A stretch of DNA of 64,000 nucleotides from Maribacter litoralis (GTDB taxonomy: Bacteria; Bacteroidota; Bacteroidia; Flavobacteriales; Flavobacteriaceae). The notes beneath the pieces are model-generated. The model searched no databases and was not told the origin of the DNA. It saw nothing but the letters and a program-made list of their open reading frames with translations. Made by a program: the position numbers and the translations under genes. Below are positions 17,662-26,294 of the stretch, piece after piece (position 1 is the stretch's first letter; each line of letters starts with the position of its first letter). The stretch spans positions 558,001 to 622,000 of the forward strand of contig NZ_QCZD01000001.1 in the NCBI RefSeq assembly GCF_003075045.1. The letters are read 5' to 3'.

Positions 17662-18357
17662 TTAAGAAATATACAAGAGTCCCGCTAAAATTGCCATTCC
17701 AAAACTCACCAATGTTCCTATTAAAATGTATTCGGTTAGTTTTCTATTATTACGCTCCTTTAAATCATTGAACCTAAATACGGACTTTGCCGCTATGAGC
17801 AGACCTATAACTTCCCACCTGCCAATAACTATAAATATCAATACAAACAATCTTTCTATAATTCCAATATATTTACCGGCATTTGGCAATGATTTATGAT
17901 CGGTTTCTATTTGATTTGACATCCCCTCTAAAATCTTACCCATTATTATTGAGGCAGGATATGTTACAAATACAATCGCCGTAATCAAATACCAATCTAA
18001 ATTTTCAAAAAGAGCTAAGGTATGTGAATATAAATCTGTGTAAAAAGCACAGCAATAAATTACTAGAATATGTAATGCTTGGTCAATAAAAAAGGGAATG
18101 CTTTTATTCTTGAACATGTCGTTAGTATATAATTTCAGTAAATCGATAACATAATGTAGTACCGCTACCGTTACTGCTATTTTCCAAAGTGACAAATTCC
18201 ACAACAACAGCATATAGAGTACAAAATGCAAAAGCACATGCAAGTATAAAAACTTAGATGTTATTTTATTAGATTGTTTGTGAAGCACCCATCGTGTGGG
18301 TTGTAAAATAAAGTCTCCGACCAAATGAGCCAGTAGTAGTTTTATGAAAATCAACAT
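17662..18357 (-). CDS. DUF3307 membrane protein
   Basis: Integral membrane protein of 231 residues with about six hydrophobic helices. The N-terminus (LLAHLVGDFILQPTRWV) carries the family HxxGDFxLQ motif, followed by a helix with HVLLHFVLY and then HYVIDLLK. The family is found next to SatD proteins in several phyla, as here; the biochemical role is unknown. The gap to satD is two bases, so the two genes are surely co-transcribed. Confidence 0.88.
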   Translation of the reverse strand: MLIFIKLLLAHLVGDFILQPTRWVLHKQSNKITSKFLYLHVLLHFVLYMLLLWNLSLWKIAVTVAVLHYVIDLLKLYTNDMFKNKSIPFFIDQALHILVIYCCAFYTDLYSHTLALFENLDWYLITAIVFVTYPASIIMGKILEGMSNQIETDHKSLPNAGKYIGIIERLFVLIFIVIGRWEVIGLLIAAKSVFRFNDLKERNNRKLTEYILIGTLVSFGMAILAGLLYIS

Positions 18358-18359
18358 AT

Positions 18360-18965
18360 TTATTTTGCGGTAATTAATTCTTTGTAATATGCCAAGACTT
18401 CTAAAACCAAATCTAATCTTGCTCTTTTTAACCTTTGGCTTACAGCCGATTGTTTAATTCCTAATTTTTGGGCTATCTCCTTTTGGGATGAATGCGGATT
18501 ATCTAGTACCAGAGTGACAATTTCTGCCGAAACCACACTCCAGTCATCCATAAAGTCTAAAGCTAAACGTAGCATTAAATTCAATGTTCTATCATTTTTT
18601 GCTTCACCTGTAGCTATACTTAGGTTTACTTTACTTTCCTTAAGGGTTTCAAAATTGCGTCCTGATCTTTGGTATGCAGGTCCGTTAGATTCTGTAACCC
18701 CTGTGCCTATATATGTTTCCAACCCAATACCTATACCCATTCTTACATCTAACCCTTTGATAGTTTTAAGCATTGCCTTTATACGTATTGCGGTAAATAG
18801 CGCATTTTTTTCAGTAACCTTTAACTGAAACTCGTCTCCACGATAAATCTCCCAATTCATTGGCGATTCGCCAAATTGGCTAAAGTAATTCTTCAACAAA
18901 TCAATCCACTGAGAACTTGGATGATTTTCAGAATTAATAATATCGCCCGTGATAATAGCTATCAT
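18360..18965 (-). CDS. SatD family protein with C-terminal helix-turn-helix
   Basis: Protein of 201 residues. The N-terminal part (MIAIITGDIINSE, YRGDEFQLKV near 42-51, VRMGIGIG) has the fold and GDEFQ motif of SatD proteins, which look like degenerate nucleotide-cyclase/GGDEF-type domains. The last 45 residues (SSQKEIAQKLGIKQSAVSQRLKRAR) form a clear helix-turn-helix of the sigma-region-4 type. SatD was named from streptococcal acid tolerance. With its DNA-binding tail it could control its own operon, whose upstream region holds repeated motifs. Confidence 0.85.
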   Translation of the reverse strand: MIAIITGDIINSENHPSSQWIDLLKNYFSQFGESPMNWEIYRGDEFQLKVTEKNALFTAIRIKAMLKTIKGLDVRMGIGIGLETYIGTGVTESNGPAYQRSGRNFETLKESKVNLSIATGEAKNDRTLNLMLRLALDFMDDWSVVSAEIVTLVLDNPHSSQKEIAQKLGIKQSAVSQRLKRARLDLVLEVLAYYKELITAK

Positions 18966-18970
18966 TGTTA

Positions 18971-19014
18971 TTAGTTAAAATGCTAATATATTAAATTATA
19001 AGCTAATTAGTTAA
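18971..19014 (-). promoter_or_regulatory. Repeated motifs upstream of satD
   Basis: TTAGTTAA occurs at 18971-18978 and again at 19007-19014, each next to a GCTAA motif (18982-18986 and 19002-19006), within 50 bases of the satD start. The repeats are seen directly; a role as operator for the SatD helix-turn-helix is inference. Confidence 0.3.
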
Positions 19015-19063
19015 TAATTGTGATTATTAGGTAATTCATTAATGCAAATAATTAACAACTCCC

Positions 19064-19516
19064 TTAAAACCAACGCCTTGTTAATATACAATAATCTTTG
19101 AAGGTACGCCCAAATTTATTCAAGAGAATTTGCTCCTCAGGTATAATCTGAAACCGATTCATATATGCCACAAAGCCAGCAGCAACCAATGTATTGAATG
19201 CATTTCCTAAAAAAATACCCAAAGCCAATAGCAATAACAGCATAGCCAAATACATCGGATTTCTTGAAAATTTATAAATGCCGCCAACTACTAAATTTGA
19301 AGCTTTATCTGGTTTTGTAGGGTCTACAGTGGTTTTCACCATTTTAAATTGGATCAAAGCCAACATCACTATTATAATACCCGCACCAACCAAAATTTTT
19401 GCCAGTAACATTCTACCATAAAAATCGAAATATCCGATCGGCAAGAATTCTGCCAATAGATACATCATTAATCCAAAACACAAAAACACTAAAACCGGTG
19501 GTACCTTTAATTCCAT
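19064..19516 (-). CDS. Isoprenylcysteine carboxylmethyltransferase (ICMT)-like membrane methyltransferase
   Basis: Membrane protein of 150 residues with four hydrophobic helices. The C-terminal half carries the PEMT/ICMT-type motif GGIYKFSRNPMYLAMLL followed by EEQILLNKFGRTFKDYC, which binds S-adenosylmethionine at the membrane surface. In bacteria these proteins methylate unknown small molecules or lipids. It is divergent from rdgB and separate from the satD operon. Confidence 0.87.
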   Translation of the reverse strand: MELKVPPVLVFLCFGLMMYLLAEFLPIGYFDFYGRMLLAKILVGAGIIIVMLALIQFKMVKTTVDPTKPDKASNLVVGGIYKFSRNPMYLAMLLLLLALGIFLGNAFNTLVAAGFVAYMNRFQIIPEEQILLNKFGRTFKDYCILTRRWF

Positions 19517-19529
19517 TTTATAAAATTAG

Positions 19530-19537
19530 TACTTTTG
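19530..19537 (+). promoter_or_regulatory. Promoter -7 element of rdgB
   Basis: TACTTTTG (TAnnTTTG) lies 38 bases before the rdgB start codon. Confidence 0.45.
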
Positions 19538-19575
19538 AAAGTGTAAATTGACAAACCAGATTCCAAATTGTTCCC

Positions 19576-20163
19576 ATGAAGCTTGTTTTTGCCACCCACA
19601 ATCCCAATAAATTAAAAGAAGTTCAACAAATGGTCACAGACCAAATTGAACTTATAAACCTTGATACTATTGGTTGTTCTACTGATATACCAGAAACCGC
19701 ACAGACATTAGAAGGTAATGCAAAAATTAAAGCGGATTTTGTAACCAACAATTACAATCTATCTTGTTTTGCAGATGACACGGGGCTTCTTGTAAACGCC
19801 CTCAACGGCGAACCCGGTGTATACTCCGCACGTTATGCTGGTGAACACAATGATTCTAATGCAAACATGAACAAATTACTGGTCAATTTAAAAAATAAAA
19901 GCGACCGTTCGGCTCACTTTAAAACCGTAATTGTATTGAACTTAAATGGCGAAACCCATATATTTGAAGGGAAAATTGAAGGGGTAATCACAGAAAGTAA
20001 ACGAGGTAAAAATGGTTTTGGTTACGACCCCATATTTCAACCCAATGGTTATAAAGAAACATTTGCCGAATTACCATTATCCATTAAAAACGAAATAAGC
20101 CATAGAGCACAGGCATTTAAAAAATTGATTGCATATTTAAATACTATTCATGTTACAAGGTAA
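19576..20163 (+). CDS. rdgB: Non-canonical purine NTP pyrophosphatase (dITP/XTP diphosphatase)
   Basis: House-cleaning enzyme of 195 residues that hydrolyses dITP and XTP to monophosphates and so keeps deaminated purines out of DNA. Family motifs are FATHNPNKLKEVQ (4-16), the metal-binding FADDTGLLVNALNGEPGVYSA (around 69), GKNGFGYDPIF and the C-terminal SHRAQAFKKL. Its last 14 bases overlap the following DUF4337 gene. Confidence 0.96.
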   Translation: MKLVFATHNPNKLKEVQQMVTDQIELINLDTIGCSTDIPETAQTLEGNAKIKADFVTNNYNLSCFADDTGLLVNALNGEPGVYSARYAGEHNDSNANMNKLLVNLKNKSDRSAHFKTVIVLNLNGETHIFEGKIEGVITESKRGKNGFGYDPIFQPNGYKETFAELPLSIKNEISHRAQAFKKLIAYLNTIHVTR

Positions 20164-20794
20164 AAACAATAAGGAGACGGTAGAGGTATCAGTCGCATCT
20201 GAACGGGCAGAAGCTATTGGCGGTGTTCTTATTGCCTTATTTGCCGCACTAATGGCCATATCTCAAATGGTAAACGGAGAGCTAGAAGAAGAAATGATGA
20301 TTGCTCACAACAATGTAGTGAGTTATTCTAGTTGGTACCAATCTAAAAGTATTAAAGAGAGTTTGAAAGAAAGTGAACTAGACTATTTACACGCTTTAAT
20401 TGAAAGCGGAATTGTATCTGGTGACAAAACCCCTGCAATTGAACAGAAAATTACCGAGGTTGAAAAAAAGATAGCAAAATATGATTCTGAAAAAACAGAA
20501 ATTCTATTAGGCTCTTCGCAAGTTGGCGAAGAAAATTGGGTGCAGGACATTGAAGGGGAGTTAGGGAACATTACCGGAGTAAAGGAATGGGAAAAACTAA
20601 CGCAAACCTATGACTACGCTACCAAAAAATTCGATTATGCCCTGCTATTCTATCAAATCTGTATTGTTTTAGGTGCAGTATGTATCATCATTTATGATAG
20701 TCCGGCGCTACAAAAAGGACTAATTATACTAATGATCATCTTTGGTACAACCGGTACATTCTTATCTATATATGGCTATACGCTGGCACCATAA
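20150..20794 (+). CDS. DUF4337 domain-containing membrane protein
   Basis: Protein of 214 residues with a transmembrane helix near 25-43 and a C-terminal hairpin of two helices (about 165-212). The segment between them is a charged coiled coil. The N-terminal ERAEAIGGVLIALFAALMAISQMVNGELEEEMM and the NNVVSYSSWYQSKSIKE motif match DUF4337, whose function is unknown. It is translated from a start inside rdgB, so the two genes form one unit. Confidence 0.8.
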   Translation: MLQGKNNKETVEVSVASERAEAIGGVLIALFAALMAISQMVNGELEEEMMIAHNNVVSYSSWYQSKSIKESLKESELDYLHALIESGIVSGDKTPAIEQKITEVEKKIAKYDSEKTEILLGSSQVGEENWVQDIEGELGNITGVKEWEKLTQTYDYATKKFDYALLFYQICIVLGAVCIIIYDSPALQKGLIILMIIFGTTGTFLSIYGYTLAP

Positions 20795-20837
20795 ATATTA
20801 CTTTTTAATTAAATTATACCGATTCAAATATTAGCAG

Positions 20838-20955
20838 TACCTTTGCCGCTTAATTAACGCCGCTGGTATAGCATGTGTTGCGCTGAGTCTAAATAGGTTA
20901 TATACGATAATCGCTCTATGCAACATTCATATTTGCGATTTAGTATAACATATTT
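20838..20955 (+). promoter_or_regulatory. Promoter and long 5' leader of the DEAD-box helicase gene
   Basis: TACCTTTG (20838-20845) is a -7 match and implies a leader of about 107 nt, longer than for most genes here. TGTTGC (20876-20881) can pair with GCAACA (20920-20925) to enclose a smaller hairpin. mRNAs of cold-inducible helicases often have structured leaders; such a role here is inference. Confidence 0.4.
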
Positions 20956-22764
20956 ATGACAAAGTTTGAAGCACTGGGACTACAGAAGTCCTTATTAGAT
21001 GCTATTACTGATATGGGTTTCGAAACCCCATCAGAAGTACAAGAAAAAGCAATTCCTATTTTATTGGAGAGTGAAACCGACCTAGTTGCCTTAGCGCAAA
21101 CTGGTACTGGTAAAACAGCCGCATTCGGTTTTCCATTAATTCAAAAAATCGATAGTGATAGTAGAACCACACAAGGTTTGATATTATCACCTACTCGTGA
21201 GCTTTGCTTACAGATCACAAAAGAAATGCAAGCGTATTCAAAATACGAACGCAATATTAATGTTGTTGCCATTTACGGTGGTGCCAGCATAACGGAGCAA
21301 GCAAGACAGATAAAGCGAGGAGCTCAAATTATTGTAGCTACACCTGGTAGAATGAAAGATATGATCAGCAGACGTCTTGTTGACATTTCCAAAATTGACT
21401 ACTGTGTACTTGATGAAGCTGATGAAATGTTGAACATGGGCTTTATGGAAGATATCAAAGATATTCTTTCTGGTACGCCTAATGATAAATCAACTTGGTT
21501 GTTCTCGGCTACAATGCCAAGAGAGGTCGCTACGATCGCTAAGAAATTTATGCATTCACCTCAAGAAATTACAGTGGGTGCTAAAAATTCCGGTGCATCT
21601 ACCGTACAACATGAATATTATGTTGTTGGTGGTAGAGATCGTTATCCTGCCCTTAAGAGATTAGCAGATACCAATCCAGATATATTTTCAGTTGTTTTCT
21701 GTAGAACAAAACGTGATACACAAAAAGTAGCCGAAAAATTAATTGAAGACGGTTACAATGCCGGTGCATTACACGGAGATTTAAGTCAGAACCAACGTGA
21801 TTTGGTCATGAACTCTTTCCGTAAGAAGCAAATTCAAATGCTTGTAGCAACAGATGTTGCTGCGCGTGGTATTGATGTAGATGATATTACACACGTAATC
21901 AACTATCAGTTACCAGATGAAATAGAAACGTATACCCACCGTAGCGGTAGAACGGGTAGAGCCGGAAAATCCGGTATTTCTATGGTAATCGTTACTCGAA
22001 GTGAGCAACGTAAGATCAGAGCAATTGAAAATAAGATCAATCAAAAATTCCTATCCAAAAAAATTCCTACGGGAATGGAAATTTGTGAGATCCAACTATA
22101 TCACTTAGCCAATAAGATAAAGGACACGAAAGTCAACGAAGAGGTAGATGCTTATTTACCTGCTATTAACGATGTTCTTGAAGGTATTGATAGAGAAGAG
22201 TTGATTAAAAAAATTGTCTCAGTTGAGTTTACAAGATTCTTTAACTATTACAACAAGTCAAAAGATCTAAATTCTTCTGATAGCGGTAGAGACCGTGACA
22301 ATGGAAAAGCTGAAATACCAACTAGTGGTTCGGTAAGATACTTTGTAAACGTTGGTGAAAGAGACGGTTATGATTGGATGTCTTTAAAAGACTTCATTAG
22401 AGATACTGTAGGTCTAGGTCAAGAAGACGTATTCAAAGTAGATGTTAAAGAGAGTTTTTCTTTCTTTAATACCGAGGCAGAGGTTACACAACAAATTCTA
22501 GATAAGTTCACCGACTTTAAGGTTGACGGACGTTTCGTAAATGTAGAAGTTTCTAAAAACCCTGGCGGTGGCGGTGGTAGTCGTCGCAGAAGCGGTGGTG
22601 GCGGCTTCAGAGGCAAAAGAAACGGTCGCAGGGATGAAGGCGGCGGAAAAGGAAGAAGAGATGGTGGTTCACAGTCTAAAGGACGCAGAAGAGACAGAAG
22701 CGAATCTAGTGCTCCAAACTCCGGAAAACGACGAAGCAACAAAAGAAAAGGAGATTTCTTTTAG
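20956..22764 (+). CDS. DEAD-box RNA helicase (DeaD/CsdA type)
   Basis: ATP-dependent RNA helicase of 602 residues. Motifs in order: Q motif (GFETPSEVQEKAIP), AQTGTGKT (motif I), PTRELCLQ (Ia), DEAD (II), SAT (III), and HRSGRTGRAG (VI, near 330). A DbpA-like RNA-binding domain (RYFVNVGERDGYDWMSLKDF, about 458-535) follows, then a Gly/Arg/Lys-rich tail (537-602) expected to bind RNA. This form matches CsdA/DeaD helicases of ribosome assembly and cold adaptation. It has a long leader and ends at a UUCG terminator. Confidence 0.95.
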   Translation: MTKFEALGLQKSLLDAITDMGFETPSEVQEKAIPILLESETDLVALAQTGTGKTAAFGFPLIQKIDSDSRTTQGLILSPTRELCLQITKEMQAYSKYERNINVVAIYGGASITEQARQIKRGAQIIVATPGRMKDMISRRLVDISKIDYCVLDEADEMLNMGFMEDIKDILSGTPNDKSTWLFSATMPREVATIAKKFMHSPQEITVGAKNSGASTVQHEYYVVGGRDRYPALKRLADTNPDIFSVVFCRTKRDTQKVAEKLIEDGYNAGALHGDLSQNQRDLVMNSFRKKQIQMLVATDVAARGIDVDDITHVINYQLPDEIETYTHRSGRTGRAGKSGISMVIVTRSEQRKIRAIENKINQKFLSKKIPTGMEICEIQLYHLANKIKDTKVNEEVDAYLPAINDVLEGIDREELIKKIVSVEFTRFFNYYNKSKDLNSSDSGRDRDNGKAEIPTSGSVRYFVNVGERDGYDWMSLKDFIRDTVGLGQEDVFKVDVKESFSFFNTEAEVTQQILDKFTDFKVDGRFVNVEVSKNPGGGGGSRRRSGGGGFRGKRNGRRDEGGGKGRRDGGSQSKGRRRDRSESSAPNSGKRRSNKRKGDFF

Positions 22765-22777
22765 TTAATTGTATATT

Positions 22778-22806
22778 AAAAATACGCTTCGGCGTATTTT
22801 TTTTAT
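22778..22806 (+). terminator. Intrinsic terminator with UUCG tetraloop
   Basis: A 9-base stem (AAAATACGC with GCGTATTTT) closes a TTCG loop and runs into T8, 14 bases after the helicase stop. C(UUCG)G loops are unusually stable. Confidence 0.9.
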
Positions 22807-22837
22807 TTTGTTTGCAACTAAATTACGCATTAGTACA

Positions 22838-23608
22838 ATGAAATATTATTTATCGCTTGCACTTATTTTTCTATCATTTTTGGGTTTCTCACAAGAAACG
22901 GAAGAAGGTCAACGCCTAAATGCTGTTGTAAAAAATGCTCAAACTGACGAACCTCTTGAAAGTGTACACGTAGTAAACCTAAATCAGGTTTTTGGTACTA
23001 TAACCAATGAAAATGGTGAATTTTCCATTACTGCTGCGGTTAACGATACTTTATACTTTTCCTTTCTTGGTTTTAAATCCCAAAAAATTAGGGTTACCAA
23101 CGATATGTTCAAATTTGAAGGTACCGAAATTGCGTTGACCGAGCTTGCATATGCCTTAGAAGAAGTTATAGTTAGACCTTATCAACTAACGGGCTATTTA
23201 GAAATCGACGTAAAGAACCTTCCTATAAACAATGCATACCAGTACAGCATATCTGGTTTAGGCGTAAGTTATGAAGGTGGTAACAAAAACCCAAGTGCCG
23301 TAACAAAGGTATTGGGTGCGATTTTAAATCCTGCCGATTTACTTCGAAACCTCTTTGGAAAAAAACCTGCACAAATGCGTAAGCTTAGGCAAATGCGAGA
23401 AGATGACGACATTCGTAACCTTCTTGCCTCTAAATTTGACCGAGAAACGTTGACCGAATTTCTACAATTGGAAAAAGTGGATATTCAAGACATTCTTAAC
23501 AATTGCAATTATTCCAAATCGTTTATCACTACGGCCAATGATCTTCAAATACTTGATGCCATTAGTAGTTGTTATGAGGAATATAAAGTTCTCAACAGAA
23601 AGAAATAA
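22838..23608 (+). CDS. Exported protein with carboxypeptidase-like regulatory domain
   Basis: Exported protein of 256 residues from ATG 22838; an earlier in-frame start would translate the terminator and is rejected. The signal peptide (MKYYLSLALIFLSFLGFSQ) is followed by a CarboxypepD_reg-like beta-sandwich (about 25-115: AVVKNAQTDEPLESVHVVN, GTITNENGEFSI), the domain used at the N-terminus of SusC-like receptors. Here it stands alone with a helical C-terminal region (IRNLLASKFDRETLTEFL). Location is probably periplasm or outer membrane; the function is unknown. It is followed by the amylase gene. Confidence 0.8.
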   Translation: MKYYLSLALIFLSFLGFSQETEEGQRLNAVVKNAQTDEPLESVHVVNLNQVFGTITNENGEFSITAAVNDTLYFSFLGFKSQKIRVTNDMFKFEGTEIALTELAYALEEVIVRPYQLTGYLEIDVKNLPINNAYQYSISGLGVSYEGGNKNPSAVTKVLGAILNPADLLRNLFGKKPAQMRKLRQMREDDDIRNLLASKFDRETLTEFLQLEKVDIQDILNNCNYSKSFITTANDLQILDAISSCYEEYKVLNRKK

Positions 23609-23659
23609 TATTTTTTAATACGAAATCCTTGTTATAGCTTTAAAGCAAATAACAGGAAA

Positions 23660-25351
23660 ATGAAAAACGTATTCTTTCTAGGGCTATTCACTATTATCTT
23701 AATTTCTTGCCGATCAAATTCTAAGCAAGAAGTAAAAACTAATGCCGATACCCAAGAACAAGTAGAATATACTAAGAAGAACCCCAATTTTCAATGGGAA
23801 GCTGCTACGGTTTATTTTCTTTTAACCGACCGATTTAATAATGGCAACCCTAACAACGATATCAACTTTGAGCGTGATGAGGAAACAGGGAAGCTTCGAG
23901 GTTTTTTAGGAGGTGATATTCAAGGAATTACCCAAAAAATAAAAGAAGGCTATTTTACAGACCTAGGTGTAAATGCCATATGGTTTACCCCTGTGGTTGA
24001 ACAAATTCATGGTGCTACCGATGAAGGTACCGGAAACACATACGGTTATCATGGATACTGGGCTAAAGACTGGACTGCACTTGACCCAAATTTTGGAACG
24101 GATAAGGACTTGGAAACATTAATTGACACAGCACATAAAAACGGAATACGTATTTTATTGGATGTGGTTTTAAACCACACCGGTCCGGTTACCGATGAAG
24201 ATCCTGTGTGGCCTGAAGAATGGGTACGCACCTCGCCTACTTGCGAATTCACTACCTACGAAAATACGACCGCTTGTACCTTGGTGAACAATTTACCGGA
24301 TATTCTAACGGAATCTGATGCTGCGGTAAACCTACCCGATGCTTTAATGGCAAAATGGAAAGAAGAAGGTAGATTAAGTGAAGAGCTAGATGAGCTAGAG
24401 TTGTTCTTTGATAGAACCGGTTACCCTAGAGCTCCTCGTTTTTATATTATTAAATGGCTAACCGATTATGTTCATAAATATGGCGTAGATGGTTTTAGGG
24501 TCGATACGGTAAAACATGCCAATGAAAATGCATGGGCTGAATTATATAAAGAAGCTTCAGCGGCTTTTGAACTTTGGAAAAATAAAAATGCTAATAAAGT
24601 ATTGGACAACAAGCCTTTTTATATGGTCGGTGAAGTGTATAATTATGGTATTTCGGGCGGACAAGAATTTGACCTGGGCGATAAAAAAGTAAACTATTTT
24701 GACAACGGATTCAAAAGTCTTATCAACTTCGAGCTAAAGACCGATGCCGAAAAAGACTATGAATCTATTTTTAGCAAATACAGCAAACTATTACATACTA
24801 CATTTAAAGAAAAGAGTGTCTTAAACTATTTAACGTCTCATGATGACGGTCAACCTTTTGACCAAGCAAGGGAGAACCCCAAAAAAGCTGCCAATATATT
24901 ATTGCTTACCCCAGGGGCATCTCAAATATATTATGGTGATGAAACTGCACGTAGCTTAATTATTGAAGGTACCGAAGGCGATGCCACCTTACGCTCATTC
25001 ATGAATTGGGAAGAGTTGGATAGTTTACCAAAAACAAAAGAAATTTTATCTCATTGGCAAAAACTTGGAACATTTAGAAACGACCATCCTGCTATAGGTG
25101 CAGGCAAACATAAAAGGATCACCAAAACTCCGTACGTGTTTAGCAGATATTTCTCCAAAGATGAATATGTAGATAAAGTCGTAATAGGTTTAGACCTTGC
25201 AAAAGGAAAAAAGACCATATCGGTTAAAGGTATTTTTGGTGATGGAACAAAACTTTATGACCGTTATTCGGAAACCGAAGTAACAGTAGAAAACAATAAA
25301 GTAATTCTTGACAATGAAAATGAGGTAGCACTTTTAGAGCTGTTGAACTAA
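23660..25351 (+). CDS. Alpha-amylase family lipoprotein (GH13)
   Basis: Glycoside hydrolase family 13 enzyme of 563 residues. The lipobox ILISC (residues 13-17) predicts lipid anchoring. The conserved regions are DVVLNHTG (168-175), GFRVDTVKH with nucleophile D282, GEVY with acid/base E325, and TSHDD with D395; a C-terminal beta domain follows. It should hydrolyse alpha-1,4-glucans, but the exact product (amylase, cyclomaltodextrinase or similar) cannot be told. No SusC/SusD pair is adjacent, so this is not a full polysaccharide utilisation locus. Confidence 0.93.
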   Translation: MKNVFFLGLFTIILISCRSNSKQEVKTNADTQEQVEYTKKNPNFQWEAATVYFLLTDRFNNGNPNNDINFERDEETGKLRGFLGGDIQGITQKIKEGYFTDLGVNAIWFTPVVEQIHGATDEGTGNTYGYHGYWAKDWTALDPNFGTDKDLETLIDTAHKNGIRILLDVVLNHTGPVTDEDPVWPEEWVRTSPTCEFTTYENTTACTLVNNLPDILTESDAAVNLPDALMAKWKEEGRLSEELDELELFFDRTGYPRAPRFYIIKWLTDYVHKYGVDGFRVDTVKHANENAWAELYKEASAAFELWKNKNANKVLDNKPFYMVGEVYNYGISGGQEFDLGDKKVNYFDNGFKSLINFELKTDAEKDYESIFSKYSKLLHTTFKEKSVLNYLTSHDDGQPFDQARENPKKAANILLLTPGASQIYYGDETARSLIIEGTEGDATLRSFMNWEELDSLPKTKEILSHWQKLGTFRNDHPAIGAGKHKRITKTPYVFSRYFSKDEYVDKVVIGLDLAKGKKTISVKGIFGDGTKLYDRYSETEVTVENNKVILDNENEVALLELLN

Positions 25352-25357
25352 CCTTTT

Positions 25358-25723
25358 TTATGTGTTGGAATGCAAAGCAATTCTATTGCCTTCAGTATCT
25401 TTTAGCAAACCCATAAATCCGTGCCCCTCGCCTATTTCGGTTTTGGGCTGTAAGATCTGTCCTCCAGCTGTTTCAACTTTATTCAACACGTTGGCAACAT
25501 CTTCACATCCAAAATAAACCATAGCTCCATGGGTCATACTAGGTTTATATTCTTCATGTACTACCAATGCTCCGCTAGACTGCCCAACACTTTGTTTATC
25601 TGGGAATAAGCCCATTACAAATTCACCAAATTGATTTACCGTAATGGTAACATCAAAAATAGCTTCGTAAAATTTTTGAGCTCTTTCCATATTCGTTACG
25701 GGGATTTCAAACCATGCTATCAT
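25358..25723 (-). CDS. VOC family protein (glyoxalase/bleomycin-resistance fold)
   Basis: Single-domain vicinal-oxygen-chelate protein of 121 residues. MIAWFEIPVTNMERAQKFYEAIF is the usual start of the fold, and the second beta-alpha-beta-beta-beta unit begins VYFGCEDVANVLNKVETAGG. The end (GFMGLLKDTEGNRIALHS) carries the conserved metal-side glutamine/histidine region. No substrate can be assigned. Its start overlaps the SRPBCC stop by four bases (ATGA), so the two are coupled and may act on the same compound. Confidence 0.87.
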   Translation of the reverse strand: MIAWFEIPVTNMERAQKFYEAIFDVTITVNQFGEFVMGLFPDKQSVGQSSGALVVHEEYKPSMTHGAMVYFGCEDVANVLNKVETAGGQILQPKTEIGEGHGFMGLLKDTEGNRIALHSNT

Positions 25724-26253
25724 ATCTCATTGTTTAAGTTATGTTTTAAATTCTCTAATCCCTGCTCAAAATCCTTACCAACCATTTTATCCATAGACAT
25801 GAACAACATCATTATACTCATCGGAAACTTATTCTTTCCTGAAAAACCCCAAGTTACCTTACTTTTATTTTCATCTACTGTATCTAGATTCATATAACAG
25901 TCCGACTGGGATTTATATGGCTTAAAAAACCTTAAATCCTGTTCAATGCGTTCACCTTCCACAATTATTGTAATTTCTTGCTCACCTTCACCCACATCTT
26001 TATTTCCGTTCCAATGGCTAACAGCGCCGACCTCACCATCAACACCGGTAAAAGTAAGTTCCATATTAGGGTCTTTTCTTGACCATGGCGACCATTCTTG
26101 CTGTTTCTTGAGAAATTTTAAATGAGGCCAAACCTTAGCCGGGCTATGATTTAATGTGATACTTCTAGAAACGTGATATGTTTTTGGCGCAATTAAAGCC
26201 AGTAAAACTATCAACACCAATACTACCCCAAGAATAATTAATGCCGTATACAT
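25720..26253 (-). CDS. Membrane-anchored SRPBCC (START-like) protein
   Basis: Protein of 177 residues with an N-terminal transmembrane helix (3-23, LIILGVVLVLIVLLALIAP) and a START/polyketide-cyclase-like domain beginning VSRSITLNHSPAKVWPHL. The conserved WSPWSRKDPNMELTF and the strand VTWGFSGKNKFP belong to the SRPBCC families that bind hydrophobic ligands. The ligand is unknown. It is in an operon with the VOC gene and lies 41 bases after trmH. Confidence 0.87.
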   Translation of the reverse strand: MYTALIILGVVLVLIVLLALIAPKTYHVSRSITLNHSPAKVWPHLKFLKKQQEWSPWSRKDPNMELTFTGVDGEVGAVSHWNGNKDVGEGEQEITIIVEGERIEQDLRFFKPYKSQSDCYMNLDTVDENKSKVTWGFSGKNKFPMSIMMLFMSMDKMVGKDFEQGLENLKHNLNNEI

Positions 26254-26294
26254 AATCTTTTTAATTAGTTGTTGATTAACAAGTTAACATTTTT

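Noticed and set aside
22559..22700. Repeated GGTGGC/AGAAGA-like DNA in the helicase gene
   Set aside because: It encodes the RGG-like tail and is not a separate DNA repeat or CRISPR.
22419..22742. Minus-strand frame rich in Pro and Leu opposite the helicase tail
   Set aside because: It is the antisense of the Gly/Arg-rich tail; no independent coding evidence.
23660..25351. A polysaccharide utilisation locus around the amylase
   Set aside because: No SusC/SusD pair is adjacent; the TonB receptor at 3.3 kb is distant and Oar-like.
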